Below are positions 1 to 9,016 of a DNA stretch of 64,000 bases, piece by piece. Within the stretch, counting starts at the first letter, position 1. Every line of letters begins with the position of its first letter. Where the stretch lies: positions 248,001 through 312,000 of the forward strand of contig DCYB01000001.1 in NCBI GenBank assembly GCA_002331385.1, given 5' to 3'. A program made the translations under genes and the position numbers. Below the pieces are notes generated by a model. It did no database searches, had not been told where the DNA came from, and was given only the letters and a program-made list of their open reading frames with translations. The DNA comes from Comamonadaceae bacterium UBA2121 (GTDB lineage Bacteria; Pseudomonadota; Gammaproteobacteria; Burkholderiales; Burkholderiaceae_C).

Positions 1-656
1 GCCAGCAAGACCGCCGCTCCGCAGCCCATGCCGACCACGCTGCCCAGCGCCACGCCCGTCATGCCGAGCGCAGGAAACGGCCCGAGGCCCAGCCCCAGCG
101 AGCCTCCCACGAGCACCTGCACAATGGCTGCCCCCATGACCGCGCCCGAAGGCACGCGCATGTTGCCCGTGCCGCGCACCACCGCCGCCAGGGTGTTGCA
201 CAGCCAGACGCTGATCGCGCCGCTGAACAGCACATGGCCGAACTGCATGGCGTAGGCCAGCACATCGCCCTTGCCGCCCAGCAACCGGAAAAGCGCAGGC
301 GACAGCAGCAGGAACAGCAGGGAATACGCCGCGCCCTCGCCCGCGCCAATCGCCAGCGCATGCAACGCCAATGTCCCCGCGCGGTCGCGGTCCCCGGCCC
401 CCAGCGCGCGACTGATCGCCGACGACACGCCCCCGCCCATGGCACCATTGCTCATCATCTGCGTGAGCATGACGAACGGGAACACGATCGCCATCGCGGC
501 CAGCTGCGGTGTACCCAGCTTGCCGACGTAGTAGGTCTCGGCGATCCCGACGACCACCGCCATCATCAGCGCCAACACATTGGGAATGGCCAGACGCAGC
601 AGCGTCGGCAAAATCGCTCCGTGCAGCAGGCGTGAAGTGGATGCGCTTTGAACCAT
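1..656 (-). CDS. MATE-family multidrug/metabolite exporter (3' part outside window)
   Basis: The reading frame starts at an ATG at 656 and runs off the left edge, so only about 218 N-terminal residues are visible. They alternate hydrophobic helices with short loops. The first helix is followed by a VGIAETYYVGKLG-like stretch and a QMMSNGAMGGGVSSAISRALG-like stretch, both typical of the first repeat of MATE (NorM/DinF-type) antiporters, which export cationic drugs using Na+ or H+. The start lies 14 bases after the stop of the alkyl-DNA repair gene, so the two are probably co-transcribed. The family call is strong; the substrate cannot be told. Confidence 0.85.
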   Translation of the reverse strand, partial: MVQSASTSRLLHGAILPTLLRLAIPNVLALMMAVVVGIAETYYVGKLGTPQLAAMAIVFPFVMLTQMMSNGAMGGGVSSAISRALGAGDRDRAGTLALHALAIGAGEGAAYSLLFLLLSPALFRLLGGKGDVLAYAMQFGHVLFSGAISVWLCNTLAAVVRGTGNMRVPSGAVMGAAIVQVLVGGSLGLGLGPFPALGMTGVALGSVVGMGCGAAVLL

Positions 657-669
657 GTATGCGGTGCTT

Positions 670-1242
670 CTAAAAAAGCGGCAGCGTGCCGCCGGGGCAG
701 GCACCTTCGGTGGCCAGCATGCGCAGTTTTTGCTGGGCTCCGCCGTAGGTAGAAAACCCGCCCGCATGGTCCCCGGCGGCCAGCACCCGGTGGCACGGCA
801 CGACCGGCGCAAACGGGTTGGCACCCAGCGCCTGCCCCACCGCGCGCGACAGATGCACGTTGCCCAGCGCGCGCGCCAGTTCGCCATAAGTGCGCGTGTG
901 GCCCGGTGCAATGGCGCGCGTGAGTGCATAAACGCGGCAGGCAAAGTCGGGCACGCCGCGCAGGTCGAGCTGCAATTCGCACAGATCGCGCGGCGCTCCC
1001 TGCATCAGCGCCTGCACGCCTTGCATGGCGGCAACGACCGATGGCGGCGGCGCTATGTGTAGCAGATCGGCAGTGTCAGGACGGGGCCGCCCCAAGCCGG
1101 CGAGCATGCGCGCCAGCGTGCCCGCCACGTCGGCCTCGGGCAGTTGCACGGCCACGATGCCCGCGTCCGTCCACGCCATGCCGCAATCGCCCAACGCCGT
1201 CGGGAAATGGCAGATGCCGAGCGGCGCGGGACGCTGGTTCAT
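670..1242 (-). CDS. ogt: Methylated-DNA--protein-cysteine methyltransferase
   Basis: A suicide repair protein that transfers the methyl group from O6-methylguanine to its own cysteine. The C-terminal half (about residues 97-180) carries the hallmark PCHRV with the acceptor Cys at about residue 150, preceded by the helix-turn-helix segment containing RTYGELARALG. The length of 190 aa suits Ogt/AdaB-type proteins. Its ATG overlaps the stop of the upstream dehydrogenase gene by 4 bases, indicating translational coupling. No Ada regulatory domain is present, so it is not predicted to be an Ada-type regulator. Confidence 0.92.
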   Translation of the reverse strand: MNQRPAPLGICHFPTALGDCGMAWTDAGIVAVQLPEADVAGTLARMLAGLGRPRPDTADLLHIAPPPSVVAAMQGVQALMQGAPRDLCELQLDLRGVPDFACRVYALTRAIAPGHTRTYGELARALGNVHLSRAVGQALGANPFAPVVPCHRVLAAGDHAGGFSTYGGAQQKLRMLATEGACPGGTLPLF

Positions 1243-2168
1243 GCCGCTGCGCCGGCGCCTGCGCCTGCGCCCGTCAATTGGGCACGCAACTGATCGCGCA
1301 GATGCGGACGCGCCGCGAACGGATCGCTGGGGTTGCGTGTCTGCAAAATATCTTCCATGCGCGTTTGCACGGCACCTATGGCCTGCGGATGGCTGTAGAT
1401 GTAGAACTGGTTTGCGGCCACCGCTTCAAACACCCTGCGCGCCACATCTTCCGCGCTGACCTTGCCGCTGGCCACGGCCTTGTCCAGCATCTGGGTGCCT
1501 ACCTGCTGGCTGCGCGTGGCCTGCTGACCGTCGAGCGCGTCGGGGCGATTGCGTTCGCTCTGGGCGATGCCGGTCGGCACAAAGTACGGGCACAGCACGC
1601 TCGCGCCAATCTGGTCGGTGACCAGTTGCAGGTCCTGATACAGCGTCTCCGACAGCGCCACGACGGCATGCTTGCTGACGTTGTAGACGCCCAGATTCGG
1701 CGTCGTCACCAGCCCTGCCATGCTGGCGGTGTTGACGATGTGGCCGCGCCAGTGCGGATCGTTGCGCGCCGCTTGCAGCATCATGGGGGTGAACACCCGC
1801 ACGCCATGCGCCACGCCATGCAGGTTCACGCCCAGCACCCAGTCCCACTCGCGCGCGGGGGTATCCCAAATCAGCCCGGCCGCACTCACGCCCGCGTTGT
1901 TGAAGACCAGATGGGGGGCGCCAAAGCGCTCTAACACCGCCGCGCCCAGAGCGTCCATTTGCTGCGCATCCGAGACATCCACGCGCCGCGCCAGCACCTG
2001 CGCGCCGCGGCCGGTCATCTCCGCTTCTGCTGCGGCCAAGGCGTCGGCCTGCACGTCGACCAGCACCAGATGCATACCCAGATCGGCGCCGATGCGCGCG
2101 CACTCCAGCCCGAAGCCCGAACCCGCGCCCGTCAACACGGCCGTCTTGCCCACAAAGTCCTCAATCAT
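1239..2168 (-). CDS. SDR-family NAD(P)-dependent oxidoreductase
   Basis: A classical short-chain dehydrogenase of 309 aa. The glycine-rich nucleotide motif TGAGSGFG is at residues 13-20, NNAG at 90-93, the catalytic Ser near 149, and the YNVSK motif with Tyr 162 and Lys 166. The segment after about residue 190 is longer than in minimal SDRs, and the protein ends in an Ala/Gly-rich tail. It is followed by the alkyl-DNA repair gene with a 4-base overlap and preceded by a GST gene on the same strand. Acidic D38 after the second strand suggests NAD(H) preference. The substrate is unknown. Confidence 0.88.
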   Translation of the reverse strand: MIEDFVGKTAVLTGAGSGFGLECARIGADLGMHLVLVDVQADALAAAEAEMTGRGAQVLARRVDVSDAQQMDALGAAVLERFGAPHLVFNNAGVSAAGLIWDTPAREWDWVLGVNLHGVAHGVRVFTPMMLQAARNDPHWRGHIVNTASMAGLVTTPNLGVYNVSKHAVVALSETLYQDLQLVTDQIGASVLCPYFVPTGIAQSERNRPDALDGQQATRSQQVGTQMLDKAVASGKVSAEDVARRVFEAVAANQFYIYSHPQAIGAVQTRMEDILQTRNPSDPFAARPHLRDQLRAQLTGAGAGAGAAA

Positions 2169-2211
2169 CCCTGCGTTCTCCGTTCTGGCCCGTCACGGCC
2201 CTCACAACTTC

Positions 2212-3144
2212 TCAACCTTCCGCCGCCTTGAGCACATAGCCCACGCGCGGAAAATGCACGTGCACCTTGCCCACGCGCTTGTCCTCGCGCGCCAGCGTGT
2301 AGCGTGTGCGCGTGGCGGCCACCAACTTGCCCACCGTGGGCTCGGTACCAAAACTTTCCGCAGCCACGCTCACGCGGCTGCCCAACGCAATTCCATGCTC
2401 GTCCACAAACGCTTCCATCACCGGCAGCGGCAGTGGCTCGATCCTCGCGGCCTCCACTAATGCGTCCTGTGCGGTGATCTTCTGCATCTGTCCTACGCCC
2501 ATCGATGCCATGCGATCCATCCATGCCAGCACCTGCGGCGTGGCATCGAAAATATGCGCCAGCGGCGGCGTGCAAACGCGCGTGAACCACAAGGGGTGAT
2601 AGGCTGAAAAATCCGCCATGCATGGCAACTCGCCCAGCAAGAAGGGATGTTCGTCCAGCATGCTGGCAATGCGGCGCAGATCGGACCGGTACGCCACCGC
2701 CGCTTCGGGAGCTGGTTTGAGCGGGATGCCCATCGCATTGCGGTCGGCCACAAAAGCCAGCGCCATCGCCCGGTCGGCATTGGCAAACAGCGTCTGCAAC
2801 CCGCGCTGCTGGAAGTTGTAGGACATGGCCGCCCAGAACAGGTTCGTGTCCGCCCATTGCGAGACCACGCGCGCAAGGCCTTTCTGATGAGCGGGATAGA
2901 GCGCCGGCTGCGGCTCGCGATGTTCCAGCACATCGCAGATCAGTGCGGTATCGCAATAGATGTCCGCACCGATCTGCAGCAGCGGCGTGCGGCGATAACC
3001 GCCGGTGAGCGCCACCACATCTGGCTTGGGCATGAAGCCCGGCACGATGACCGATTTCCACGCCAGTTGCTTGAACCCCAGCACCGCACGGATCTTGTGC
3101 GAGAACGGTGACATCGGGTAATGGTGCAGTATCAAATCACTCAT
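2212..3144 (-). CDS. Glutathione S-transferase family protein
   Basis: The N-terminal about 80 residues form a thioredoxin-like GST fold. The sequence YPMSPFSHK near residues 9-17 holds the position that activates glutathione, and RTPLLQIG with the following ICDVLE supplies the usual cis-Pro and glutathione gamma-glutamyl contacts. The helical C-terminal domain follows. At 310 aa it is about 90 residues longer than a standard GST, with a C-terminal segment of unknown role. It sits upstream of the SDR gene on the same strand, 43 bases away. Detoxification or a dedicated thiol step is possible; the substrate is not deducible. Confidence 0.8.
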   Translation of the reverse strand: MSDLILHHYPMSPFSHKIRAVLGFKQLAWKSVIVPGFMPKPDVVALTGGYRRTPLLQIGADIYCDTALICDVLEHREPQPALYPAHQKGLARVVSQWADTNLFWAAMSYNFQQRGLQTLFANADRAMALAFVADRNAMGIPLKPAPEAAVAYRSDLRRIASMLDEHPFLLGELPCMADFSAYHPLWFTRVCTPPLAHIFDATPQVLAWMDRMASMGVGQMQKITAQDALVEAARIEPLPLPVMEAFVDEHGIALGSRVSVAAESFGTEPTVGKLVAATRTRYTLAREDKRVGKVHVHFPRVGYVLKAAEG

Positions 3145-3197
3145 CGCTTGCCTCCTTGATCGTTATTGATGGGGTCCCACGCAGCGCTGGCGCGGTG

Positions 3198-3683
3198 TCA
3201 GCGTTGCGGGGCACTGACCGCTTCGCACAGCATTTCCAGATGCGGTATGTCGTCTTCCAGATACTCTTGCGACACGGGCTCAAAACCCAGCCGCGCGTAC
3301 ATGTCCTTGAGGTGCGCCTGCGCACTGATGCGCACCGCCTGCCCCGGGTACAGGCGCGCCGATTGCGCCAGCCCTTCGGCCACCAGCGCGTGCCCCACGC
3401 CACGCCCGCGAATCTCCGGCGCGCAGACGACGCGGCCCAGCGAGGGTTCAGCGTATTTGCGCCCCGGCTCGACCAATCGCAGCGTGGCCAGCAGCATGTC
3501 TCCGTGCTCCGTGTGCGGCGCGTGCCCTAGCAGATGCCATGCGTGCTGGTCCAGATCGTCGGGGTCCTGATACGGCCCCTGCTCCAGGATGAACACGCGG
3601 CAACGCAGGGCCAGCGCGGCATGCAGCTCGCGCGCGCTCAGGTCATCGAATCGACGCCAGGTCCAGCGCATGGGCAAGGTCAT
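3198..3683 (-). CDS. GNAT-family N-acetyltransferase (ElaA-like)
   Basis: A single-domain GNAT of 161 aa. The acetyl-CoA pyrophosphate loop is seen as RGRGVGHAL in the middle of the protein, preceded by the beta-strand LGRVVCAPE. The N-terminal WRRFDDL and ALALRCRVFILEQ stretch matches the ElaA subgroup, in which RxxVFxxEQ is typical. It lies between a GST and a hotdog thioesterase gene on the same strand. The acceptor substrate of ElaA-like proteins is not established. Confidence 0.85.
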   Translation of the reverse strand: MTLPMRWTWRRFDDLSARELHAALALRCRVFILEQGPYQDPDDLDQHAWHLLGHAPHTEHGDMLLATLRLVEPGRKYAEPSLGRVVCAPEIRGRGVGHALVAEGLAQSARLYPGQAVRISAQAHLKDMYARLGFEPVSQEYLEDDIPHLEMLCEAVSAPQR

Positions 3684-3704
3684 GGGTGCTCCTGCATACC
3701 CGGT

Positions 3705-4124
3705 TCAGTCGGTGGCAATCGGCGTATCCGTGCCCAGCAGTTTGCTGCGCAGGATATAGCGGAACGTGCCGGTCGCCGTGGTGCACAGCGTGCCGCTTTC
3801 GTCATAAATGCCGCCCTCCACGAACGCGATCGACCGCGTGCGATGCATGCGCCGCGCCTTGGCCACCAGCGGCCCTTTGGCGGGGGCCATGAACATCGTC
3901 TTCATCTCGATGGTGACGATGCCGTGCTCGGGCATGTCGCTGCGCGCCGCCACGGACAGCGCCACATCGAGCAGCGTCATCGAGGCGCCGCCATGCGTGA
4001 CGCCGTGCGAGTTCAGGTGCTCCGGCAGCGGCGTGTAGTGCAGTTCCGATTCACCATGTTCCAGCCGGTGCAAGGTGAAGCCCAGATGCTTCACAAACGG
4101 GACGTTAGCGGGGAATTCCAGCAA
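3705..4124 (-). CDS. PaaI-type hotdog-fold thioesterase
   Basis: A 139-aa single hotdog domain. The central helix region contains NSHGVTHGGASMTLLD, the characteristic HGG turn that starts the hot-dog helix in PaaI/YbgC-type acyl-CoA thioesterases, followed by the conserved strand VTIEMKTMFMAPA. It probably hydrolyses an acyl- or aryl-CoA ester. It is one of two such proteins in the window; the other (14072-14503) is inside the catabolic operon. The spacing to the downstream GNAT gene is 21 bases. Confidence 0.85.
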   Translation of the reverse strand: MLEFPANVPFVKHLGFTLHRLEHGESELHYTPLPEHLNSHGVTHGGASMTLLDVALSVAARSDMPEHGIVTIEMKTMFMAPAKGPLVAKARRMHRTRSIAFVEGGIYDESGTLCTTATGTFRYILRSKLLGTDTPIATD

Positions 4125-4208
4125 ATTGTTCTCCTTGTTGCTTTTCTTGTTCTGCCATGCGTTGCAGCATATCCGTTTGGCTGCAAGTTCGCTGGCGGCA
4201 GCGCGTTG

Positions 4209-4997
4209 TCAGCCCAGCACCGCGCTCACGCCGCCGTCCACCGCCAGCCACTGGCCGGTAATGTGTTTGCCCGCATCACTGGCGAGCAGCAGCGCCAATC
4301 CCTTGAGGTCCTCGTCGTCGCCCAGGCGGCGCAGCGGCGCGCCAGCGCTCATCTTGTCCTCACCCACGGTGTCGATCAGCACTTCGGCCATCTTCGTGCG
4401 GAAAAAGCCCGGGCAGATCGTGTTCACGCGCACGCCGCGAGGCCCCCACTCCGCGGCCAGCGCACGCGTGAAATTGATCACCGCGCCTTTGGACGTGTTG
4501 TAGGCAATGGTCTTCATGTCGATCGGGTTGCCGCCCAATCCGGCAATGGACGACAGATTGATGATGCTGCCTCTGCCGCGTGGCAGCATGCTGCGGCGGC
4601 CCACCTCCTGGCTCAGCAGGAAATAGCCGCGAATGTTCAGGTTCATCACCTTGTCCCAGGCGCTCAGCGGATAGTCTTCTGCGGCAGCGCCCCAGCTCGC
4701 GCCCGCGTTGTTCACGAGGATGTCGATGTCGCCCACGCGCTCCAGCGTTTCGTCCACCAACCGATGAATGTCCGCTTCCTGCGCACAGTCGGCGGCAATC
4801 CAGCGCGCGTCGATGCCCTTGTCCGCCAGCGCCGCAACCGCCTCCTCCAGATCGCCCGCCTTGCGTGAGGTCAGCATCACCTTGGCGCCGGCTTCGCCCA
4901 GCGCCTCGGCTATCTGCAGCCCTAAACCGCGCGAGCCGCCCGTCACCAGCGCCGTCTTGCCTTTGAGATCGAAAAGTTCCTGCACGCTGCGGCTCAT
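4209..4997 (-). CDS. SDR-family oxidoreductase (FabG-like)
   Basis: A 262-aa classical SDR with TGGSRGLG at residues 19-26, NNAG at 96-99, Ser 150, and the YNTSK motif with Tyr 166 and Lys 170. It ends in the TGQWLAVDGG-type C-terminus that marks FabG-like 3-ketoacyl or secondary-alcohol reductases. A longer frame opens upstream, but the ATG at 4997 has a good AGGAAG ribosome site 6-7 bases before it and begins the family alignment, so I chose it. Arg after the glycine motif suggests NADP(H). The gene runs divergently from the DyP peroxidase. Confidence 0.88.
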   Translation of the reverse strand: MSRSVQELFDLKGKTALVTGGSRGLGLQIAEALGEAGAKVMLTSRKAGDLEEAVAALADKGIDARWIAADCAQEADIHRLVDETLERVGDIDILVNNAGASWGAAAEDYPLSAWDKVMNLNIRGYFLLSQEVGRRSMLPRGRGSIINLSSIAGLGGNPIDMKTIAYNTSKGAVINFTRALAAEWGPRGVRVNTICPGFFRTKMAEVLIDTVGEDKMSAGAPLRRLGDDEDLKGLALLLASDAGKHITGQWLAVDGGVSAVLG

Positions 4998-5191
4998 GTC
5001 TGCTTCCTGAAAAGTGGGGTCGAAAGATCGGGCTGCGCAATTTCCATGCGCAGCGCCCGCCATTCTCGCGGACACATTGCGCCGCACCTGTCGCGTTGGC
5101 GATTGAGCGCAAGAAATCCGCTATCGCCAAATGCAAGAAAACTTACCCCGCTTCAAAGAGACAGCACTCGCAGTCTGCTAGGGTTACACCT

Positions 5192-6142
5192 ATGCACAAT
5201 TCCAGCCCCACCACCCAGCTCGCATCCGCCAGCCAGAGCGGCATTCTCCAGTCCATTCCGATGTTGGGTCGCTATGCGTTTTTTCGCATCGCATCAACGG
5301 CGGATGCCAACTCGCTGCGCGCTGCGCTGAAGCGACTGAAGGCGCTGGTCGATGGCGATTCCATCGTCACCGCCATGGGGCCGGAATTGGTGACTGCGCT
5401 GGGCGCCCAGGTGCCCGGGCTGCACGAATTTCCCGCCATGATCGGCCCCAAGGATTTGCAGATTCCATCGACCCCCGCCACCCTGCTGCTGTGGCTGCGC
5501 GGCCATGACATGGGCCACCTGCTGCACCGCACGCGCGCTTTGGCCGCGTTGCTGCGCCCGGCCTTCACACTCGACCACGTCGTCGAAGCCTACCGCCACG
5601 GCCCCGTAGACAACGGCCACGCGCGCGACCTCACCGGCTATGAAGACGGCACCGAAAATCCAGAAGGCGAAGCCGCCGAGGCCGCCACCTTTGTGCAGGG
5701 CCAAGGCGTTGGACTGGATGGCGCCAGCTTTCTCGCCAACCAGCAATGGCTGCACAACTATGACCAATTCGACGCATTCAGCGTCGAGGCACGCGACCAC
5801 ATCATGGGCCGCCGCCTGACCGACAACGAAGAGTTGGAAGACGCGCCAGAATCCGCCCACGTCAAACGCACCGCGCAAGAGAGCTTCGAGCCTGAGGCCT
5901 TCATCCTGCGCCGCTCCATGCCCTGGCAGCGCAACGTCGGCGCGCATGACGAAAGCGGCCTGATGTTTGCCGCGTTCGGCTGCACCCTCGACGCCTTCGA
6001 AGTGCAGATGCGCCGCATGGCCGGACTGGACGACGAGATCGTGGACGGCCTGTTCAGCTTCTCGCGCCCGCTCACCGGCTGCTACCTGTGGTGCCCGCCG
6101 ATGCACAATGGCCAGCTCGATCTGCGCCAACTGGGCCTGTAA
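5192..6142 (+). CDS. Dyp-type heme peroxidase (YfeX-like)
   Basis: A 316-aa dye-decolourising peroxidase that uses H2O2 to oxidise phenolic or porphyrin substrates, normally in the cytoplasm or an encapsulin. The distal motif GYEDGTENP (GxxDG with Asp about 152) is clear. A later HVKRT-type segment holds the expected proximal histidine, and the C-terminal ESGLMFAAFG strand fits the family. No signal peptide is visible, agreeing with a P/B-type cytoplasmic enzyme. I use the ATG at 5192 rather than an earlier in-frame ATG because the upstream 32 residues are basic and unlike the family. No encapsulin gene is adjacent. Confidence 0.9.
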   Translation: MHNSSPTTQLASASQSGILQSIPMLGRYAFFRIASTADANSLRAALKRLKALVDGDSIVTAMGPELVTALGAQVPGLHEFPAMIGPKDLQIPSTPATLLLWLRGHDMGHLLHRTRALAALLRPAFTLDHVVEAYRHGPVDNGHARDLTGYEDGTENPEGEAAEAATFVQGQGVGLDGASFLANQQWLHNYDQFDAFSVEARDHIMGRRLTDNEELEDAPESAHVKRTAQESFEPEAFILRRSMPWQRNVGAHDESGLMFAAFGCTLDAFEVQMRRMAGLDDEIVDGLFSFSRPLTGCYLWCPPMHNGQLDLRQLGL

Positions 6143-6246
6143 GCCGACCCACTGCCAATCCCCGTCACACACTGCGCGCAGCGCCATCACTGGCGACTGC
6201 GCGCATTGCGTTGAACCCCTTCTCGTTCCCTTCCCATCGATCTGTC

Positions 6247-7176
6247 ATGCAAGCACTGCTGGACTCCATCGCCCGAATGTCCGTCCCCACCGACGCCACG
6301 CGCATCTTTCATGGGCGGGGCGGCCTGCATCCGGGTTGCGAGCATCTCTCGCTCGATGCCTTCCCGCCCGTGTTGGTGCTGACCAGCTTTGCTGAACTTT
6401 CCGAGGACGACGTGGCGCGCATCGGCACTGCACTGCGCCAACGCTGGGCGGACATCGCCCCGGGCGAAGCGCTCCATTGGGTGCTTCAAATCCGGCTCGT
6501 CGGCGGACAAGGTCGAACGCAATTGATGAGCGGCAGCGTGCCAGAACCACACGTGGTGACCGAAGCCGGTGCGCGCTATGCCGTACACGTGCTGCGTGGC
6601 CAGAACCATGGCCTGTTCCTCGACATGGCGGCGGGACGCGACTGGGTGCGCGCCCATATTGCCGCGCACGCCAACGGCCAGAACGACTTCCGCGTGCTCA
6701 ACCTGTTTGCCTACACCTGCGCCTTCTCCGTCGTGGCGCTGCTGGCCGGGGCCACGCAGGTGCTCAACATGGACATGAGCAAAGGCGCGCTCGCCATCGG
6801 GCAGCAGAACCACCGCCTCAACGGACTGGACAAACGCGCCAGCTTTCTCGCGCACGACATCTTCAGCAGTTGGGGCAAGATCACGCGCGGCGGCCCCTAT
6901 CAACTCATCATCGTGGACCCACCGAGCTACCAGAAAGGCAGCTTCGTCGCCACCAAGGATTACGCGCGCCTGCTGCGCCGCCTGCCCGAACTGCTGACAC
7001 CCGGCGGCCATGCGCTGCTGTGCCTGAATGCGCCCGAATTGCCGCCTGACTTCATCCACGACCTCATGGCGGCCGAGGCCCCTGCGATGCACCGGGTCGA
7101 GCGCGTCACCAATCCGCCCGTGTTTGCCGACCGCGATGACAACCGCTCACTCAAGGTGCTGGTGTATCGCACCTGA
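6247..7176 (+). CDS. Class I SAM-dependent methyltransferase (RlmI/RlmK-like)
   Basis: A 309-aa Rossmann methyltransferase. Motif I is seen as VLNLFAYTCAFSVVAL, followed by the acidic strand end LNMDMSKGAL, a HDIFS motif and the catalytic-type VDPPSYQKG. This DPPS context is typical of rRNA methyltransferases of the RlmI/RlmK group. There is no PUA or THUMP domain, so it is shorter than RlmI or RlmKL, and its exact target is uncertain. I chose the ATG at 6247; an upstream in-frame extension reads into the end of the peroxidase region. Confidence 0.82.
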   Translation: MQALLDSIARMSVPTDATRIFHGRGGLHPGCEHLSLDAFPPVLVLTSFAELSEDDVARIGTALRQRWADIAPGEALHWVLQIRLVGGQGRTQLMSGSVPEPHVVTEAGARYAVHVLRGQNHGLFLDMAAGRDWVRAHIAAHANGQNDFRVLNLFAYTCAFSVVALLAGATQVLNMDMSKGALAIGQQNHRLNGLDKRASFLAHDIFSSWGKITRGGPYQLIIVDPPSYQKGSFVATKDYARLLRRLPELLTPGGHALLCLNAPELPPDFIHDLMAAEAPAMHRVERVTNPPVFADRDDNRSLKVLVYRT

Positions 7177-7299
7177 GAGCGCAGGCACAGGGATCTTGGT
7201 CATCTCAATGATGTCAGCGATGGCCCGTTCAGCGACGCCAGCAAAGTCCACGTGATTGGCAGAGAATCGACGGCCATGTCCCTCCGGAGTCCCTCTGCC

Positions 7300-7770
7300 A
7301 TGTCACCCCAAGATGTCACGCTGATGCGCCAGGCCGTCGAATTGGCCCACGACAACCGCCTGCGCGGCGCCCGCCCCTTCGGTGCCGTGCTGGTGCTTGC
7401 CAACGAAGTGATCGCCACCGGCATCAACGAGATCGCGCACACCCACGATCCGAGCACGCACGCAGAAATGCAGGCCATCCGCGCCGCGACCATGGCGCGC
7501 AAGAATCCGTCGCTGGCAGGCGCGACGATCTATGCCAGCGGCCACCCCTGCCCCATGTGCCTGGCGGCCATCCTGATGACCGGAATCGCACGCGTGTGCT
7601 TCGCCTTCGACAACGACGACGCGGCGCCCTACCAGCTCTCCAGCGCAGGCACCTACCAGCGACTGCGCCTGAGCCTCACGCCGCCGCCCCTTCCCATCGA
7701 GCGCGTGGACACCGGCATCAGCGCCGCGCAGCTCTATGGCGACGCGCCGTGGCCTGACGCTGCGCACTGA
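7300..7770 (+). CDS. Nucleoside deaminase (CMP/dCMP-deaminase superfamily, guanine deaminase-like)
   Basis: A 156-aa zinc deaminase. The catalytic HAE is at residues 54-56 and the zinc ligands in PCPMC at 83-87. The first strand PFGAVLV and the domain length match the guanine/nucleoside deaminase branch (GuaD, TadA-related), which hydrolyses an exocyclic amino group. Three in-frame starts exist (GTG 7252, ATG 7276, ATG 7300). The last has a GGAG 10 bases upstream and begins MSPQD, so I prefer it. The substrate may be guanine; this is inference. Confidence 0.82.
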   Translation: MSPQDVTLMRQAVELAHDNRLRGARPFGAVLVLANEVIATGINEIAHTHDPSTHAEMQAIRAATMARKNPSLAGATIYASGHPCPMCLAAILMTGIARVCFAFDNDDAAPYQLSSAGTYQRLRLSLTPPPLPIERVDTGISAAQLYGDAPWPDAAH

Positions 7771-7777
7771 GCTGCGC

Positions 7778-9016
7778 ATGCACGACAAAACCGTCACAAC
7801 CTGCGCATCCGCAGCCCGCTCCCTATCACCCGCCCTGTGGGTGCTGGTGGTGATCGCCATCACCATCAACCTGCGCCCGTTCCTCACCGCCATCGGGCCA
7901 TTGGGCAACGCCATCCGCGACACCACGGGCATGGACTTGCGCGTGCTCTCCTGGCTCACGCTGCTGCCGATGGCATTGATGGGCGTGGGCGCATGGCTGG
8001 CACCCGCGGCATGGGCGCGCCTGGGTGCGCGCACGGCCATTAGCGCATCGCTGCTGCTGATCGCCATCGGCTGCGCCCTGCGGCTGGCGGGCGCGAACGT
8101 GACCACGCTGCTCATCACCTCTGCCCTGTGCGGCGCGGGCGTCGCGCTGGTGCAGGGCATTCTGCCGGGCGTCATCAAGCGCCAGTCGCCGCACGCTGTC
8201 GCGCCGATGATGGGCCTGTACTCCTGCGCCCTGATGGGCGGCGGTGCGCTGGGCGCGCAAATCTCCCCGCTGGCCGTGCAAGCCGGTTGGACATGGCAAA
8301 GCGCGCTCGCGTTGTGGGCCGTGCCCGCACTGCTCGCCATACCGCTGGCATGGCATGCACTGCGCCGCATCGACGTCCCCACCCCACGGGCATCCACTGC
8401 GGCCCCCGCATCCAGCGACACCGGCTGGCTGATGCGACGCGCCCGCACGTGGCTGCTCATGGCCTGCTTCGGGCTCATCAATGGCGGCTACGCTGCCGTC
8501 GTCGCGTGGCTGGCGCCGTATTACCAAGCGCACGGCTGGAGCGCCGCCCGCAGTGGCACGCTGGTGGCGATACTCTCCATCGCACAGGCCTGCGCCGCGC
8601 TCACACTGCCTGCATTGGCGGCGCGCCGCATCGATCGCAGACCATGGCTGGCCTTCACCATGCTGTGCCAGATCATCGGCTACGCCGTACTGGTGTGGGC
8701 ACCCGATGCCGTGCCCGTACTCAATGCCATCGTGCTCGGCATCGGCCTGGGCGGCTGCTTTGCACTGATGATGGTGGTGGCGCTCGACCACCTGCCCTCA
8801 CCCGCACAGGCTGGCGCACTGAATGCGCTGATGCAGGGCGGCGGATTCATCCTCGCGTCCACCGCACCGTGGGTCATCGCACAACTGCACGCCAGCACCG
8901 GCAGCTTTCGCGCAGGCTGGATCTACCAACTCTGCGCCGTGCTGGTCGTATGCGTACTGACCGCGCGCCTGTCACCCGCACGCTACGCAACAGTCATGCA
9001 AGCGCCGCACCCCTAA
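7778..9016 (+). CDS. MFS transporter, CynX/NimT family
   Basis: About 412 residues with 12 predicted membrane helices. The first helix carries INLRPFLTAIGPL, the signature of the CynX/NimT branch (cyanate, 2-nitroimidazole and similar exporters or importers). A cytoplasmic loop near residue 195 separates the two six-helix halves. The start at 7778 lies 7 bases after the deaminase stop; an alternative ATG at 7736 would overlap it. The final bases overlap the convergent DMT transporter gene by 4 bases. Coupling to the deaminase suggests, but does not prove, transport of a related nitrogen compound. Confidence 0.85.
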   Translation: MHDKTVTTCASAARSLSPALWVLVVIAITINLRPFLTAIGPLGNAIRDTTGMDLRVLSWLTLLPMALMGVGAWLAPAAWARLGARTAISASLLLIAIGCALRLAGANVTTLLITSALCGAGVALVQGILPGVIKRQSPHAVAPMMGLYSCALMGGGALGAQISPLAVQAGWTWQSALALWAVPALLAIPLAWHALRRIDVPTPRASTAAPASSDTGWLMRRARTWLLMACFGLINGGYAAVVAWLAPYYQAHGWSAARSGTLVAILSIAQACAALTLPALAARRIDRRPWLAFTMLCQIIGYAVLVWAPDAVPVLNAIVLGIGLGGCFALMMVVALDHLPSPAQAGALNALMQGGGFILASTAPWVIAQLHASTGSFRAGWIYQLCAVLVVCVLTARLSPARYATVMQAPHP

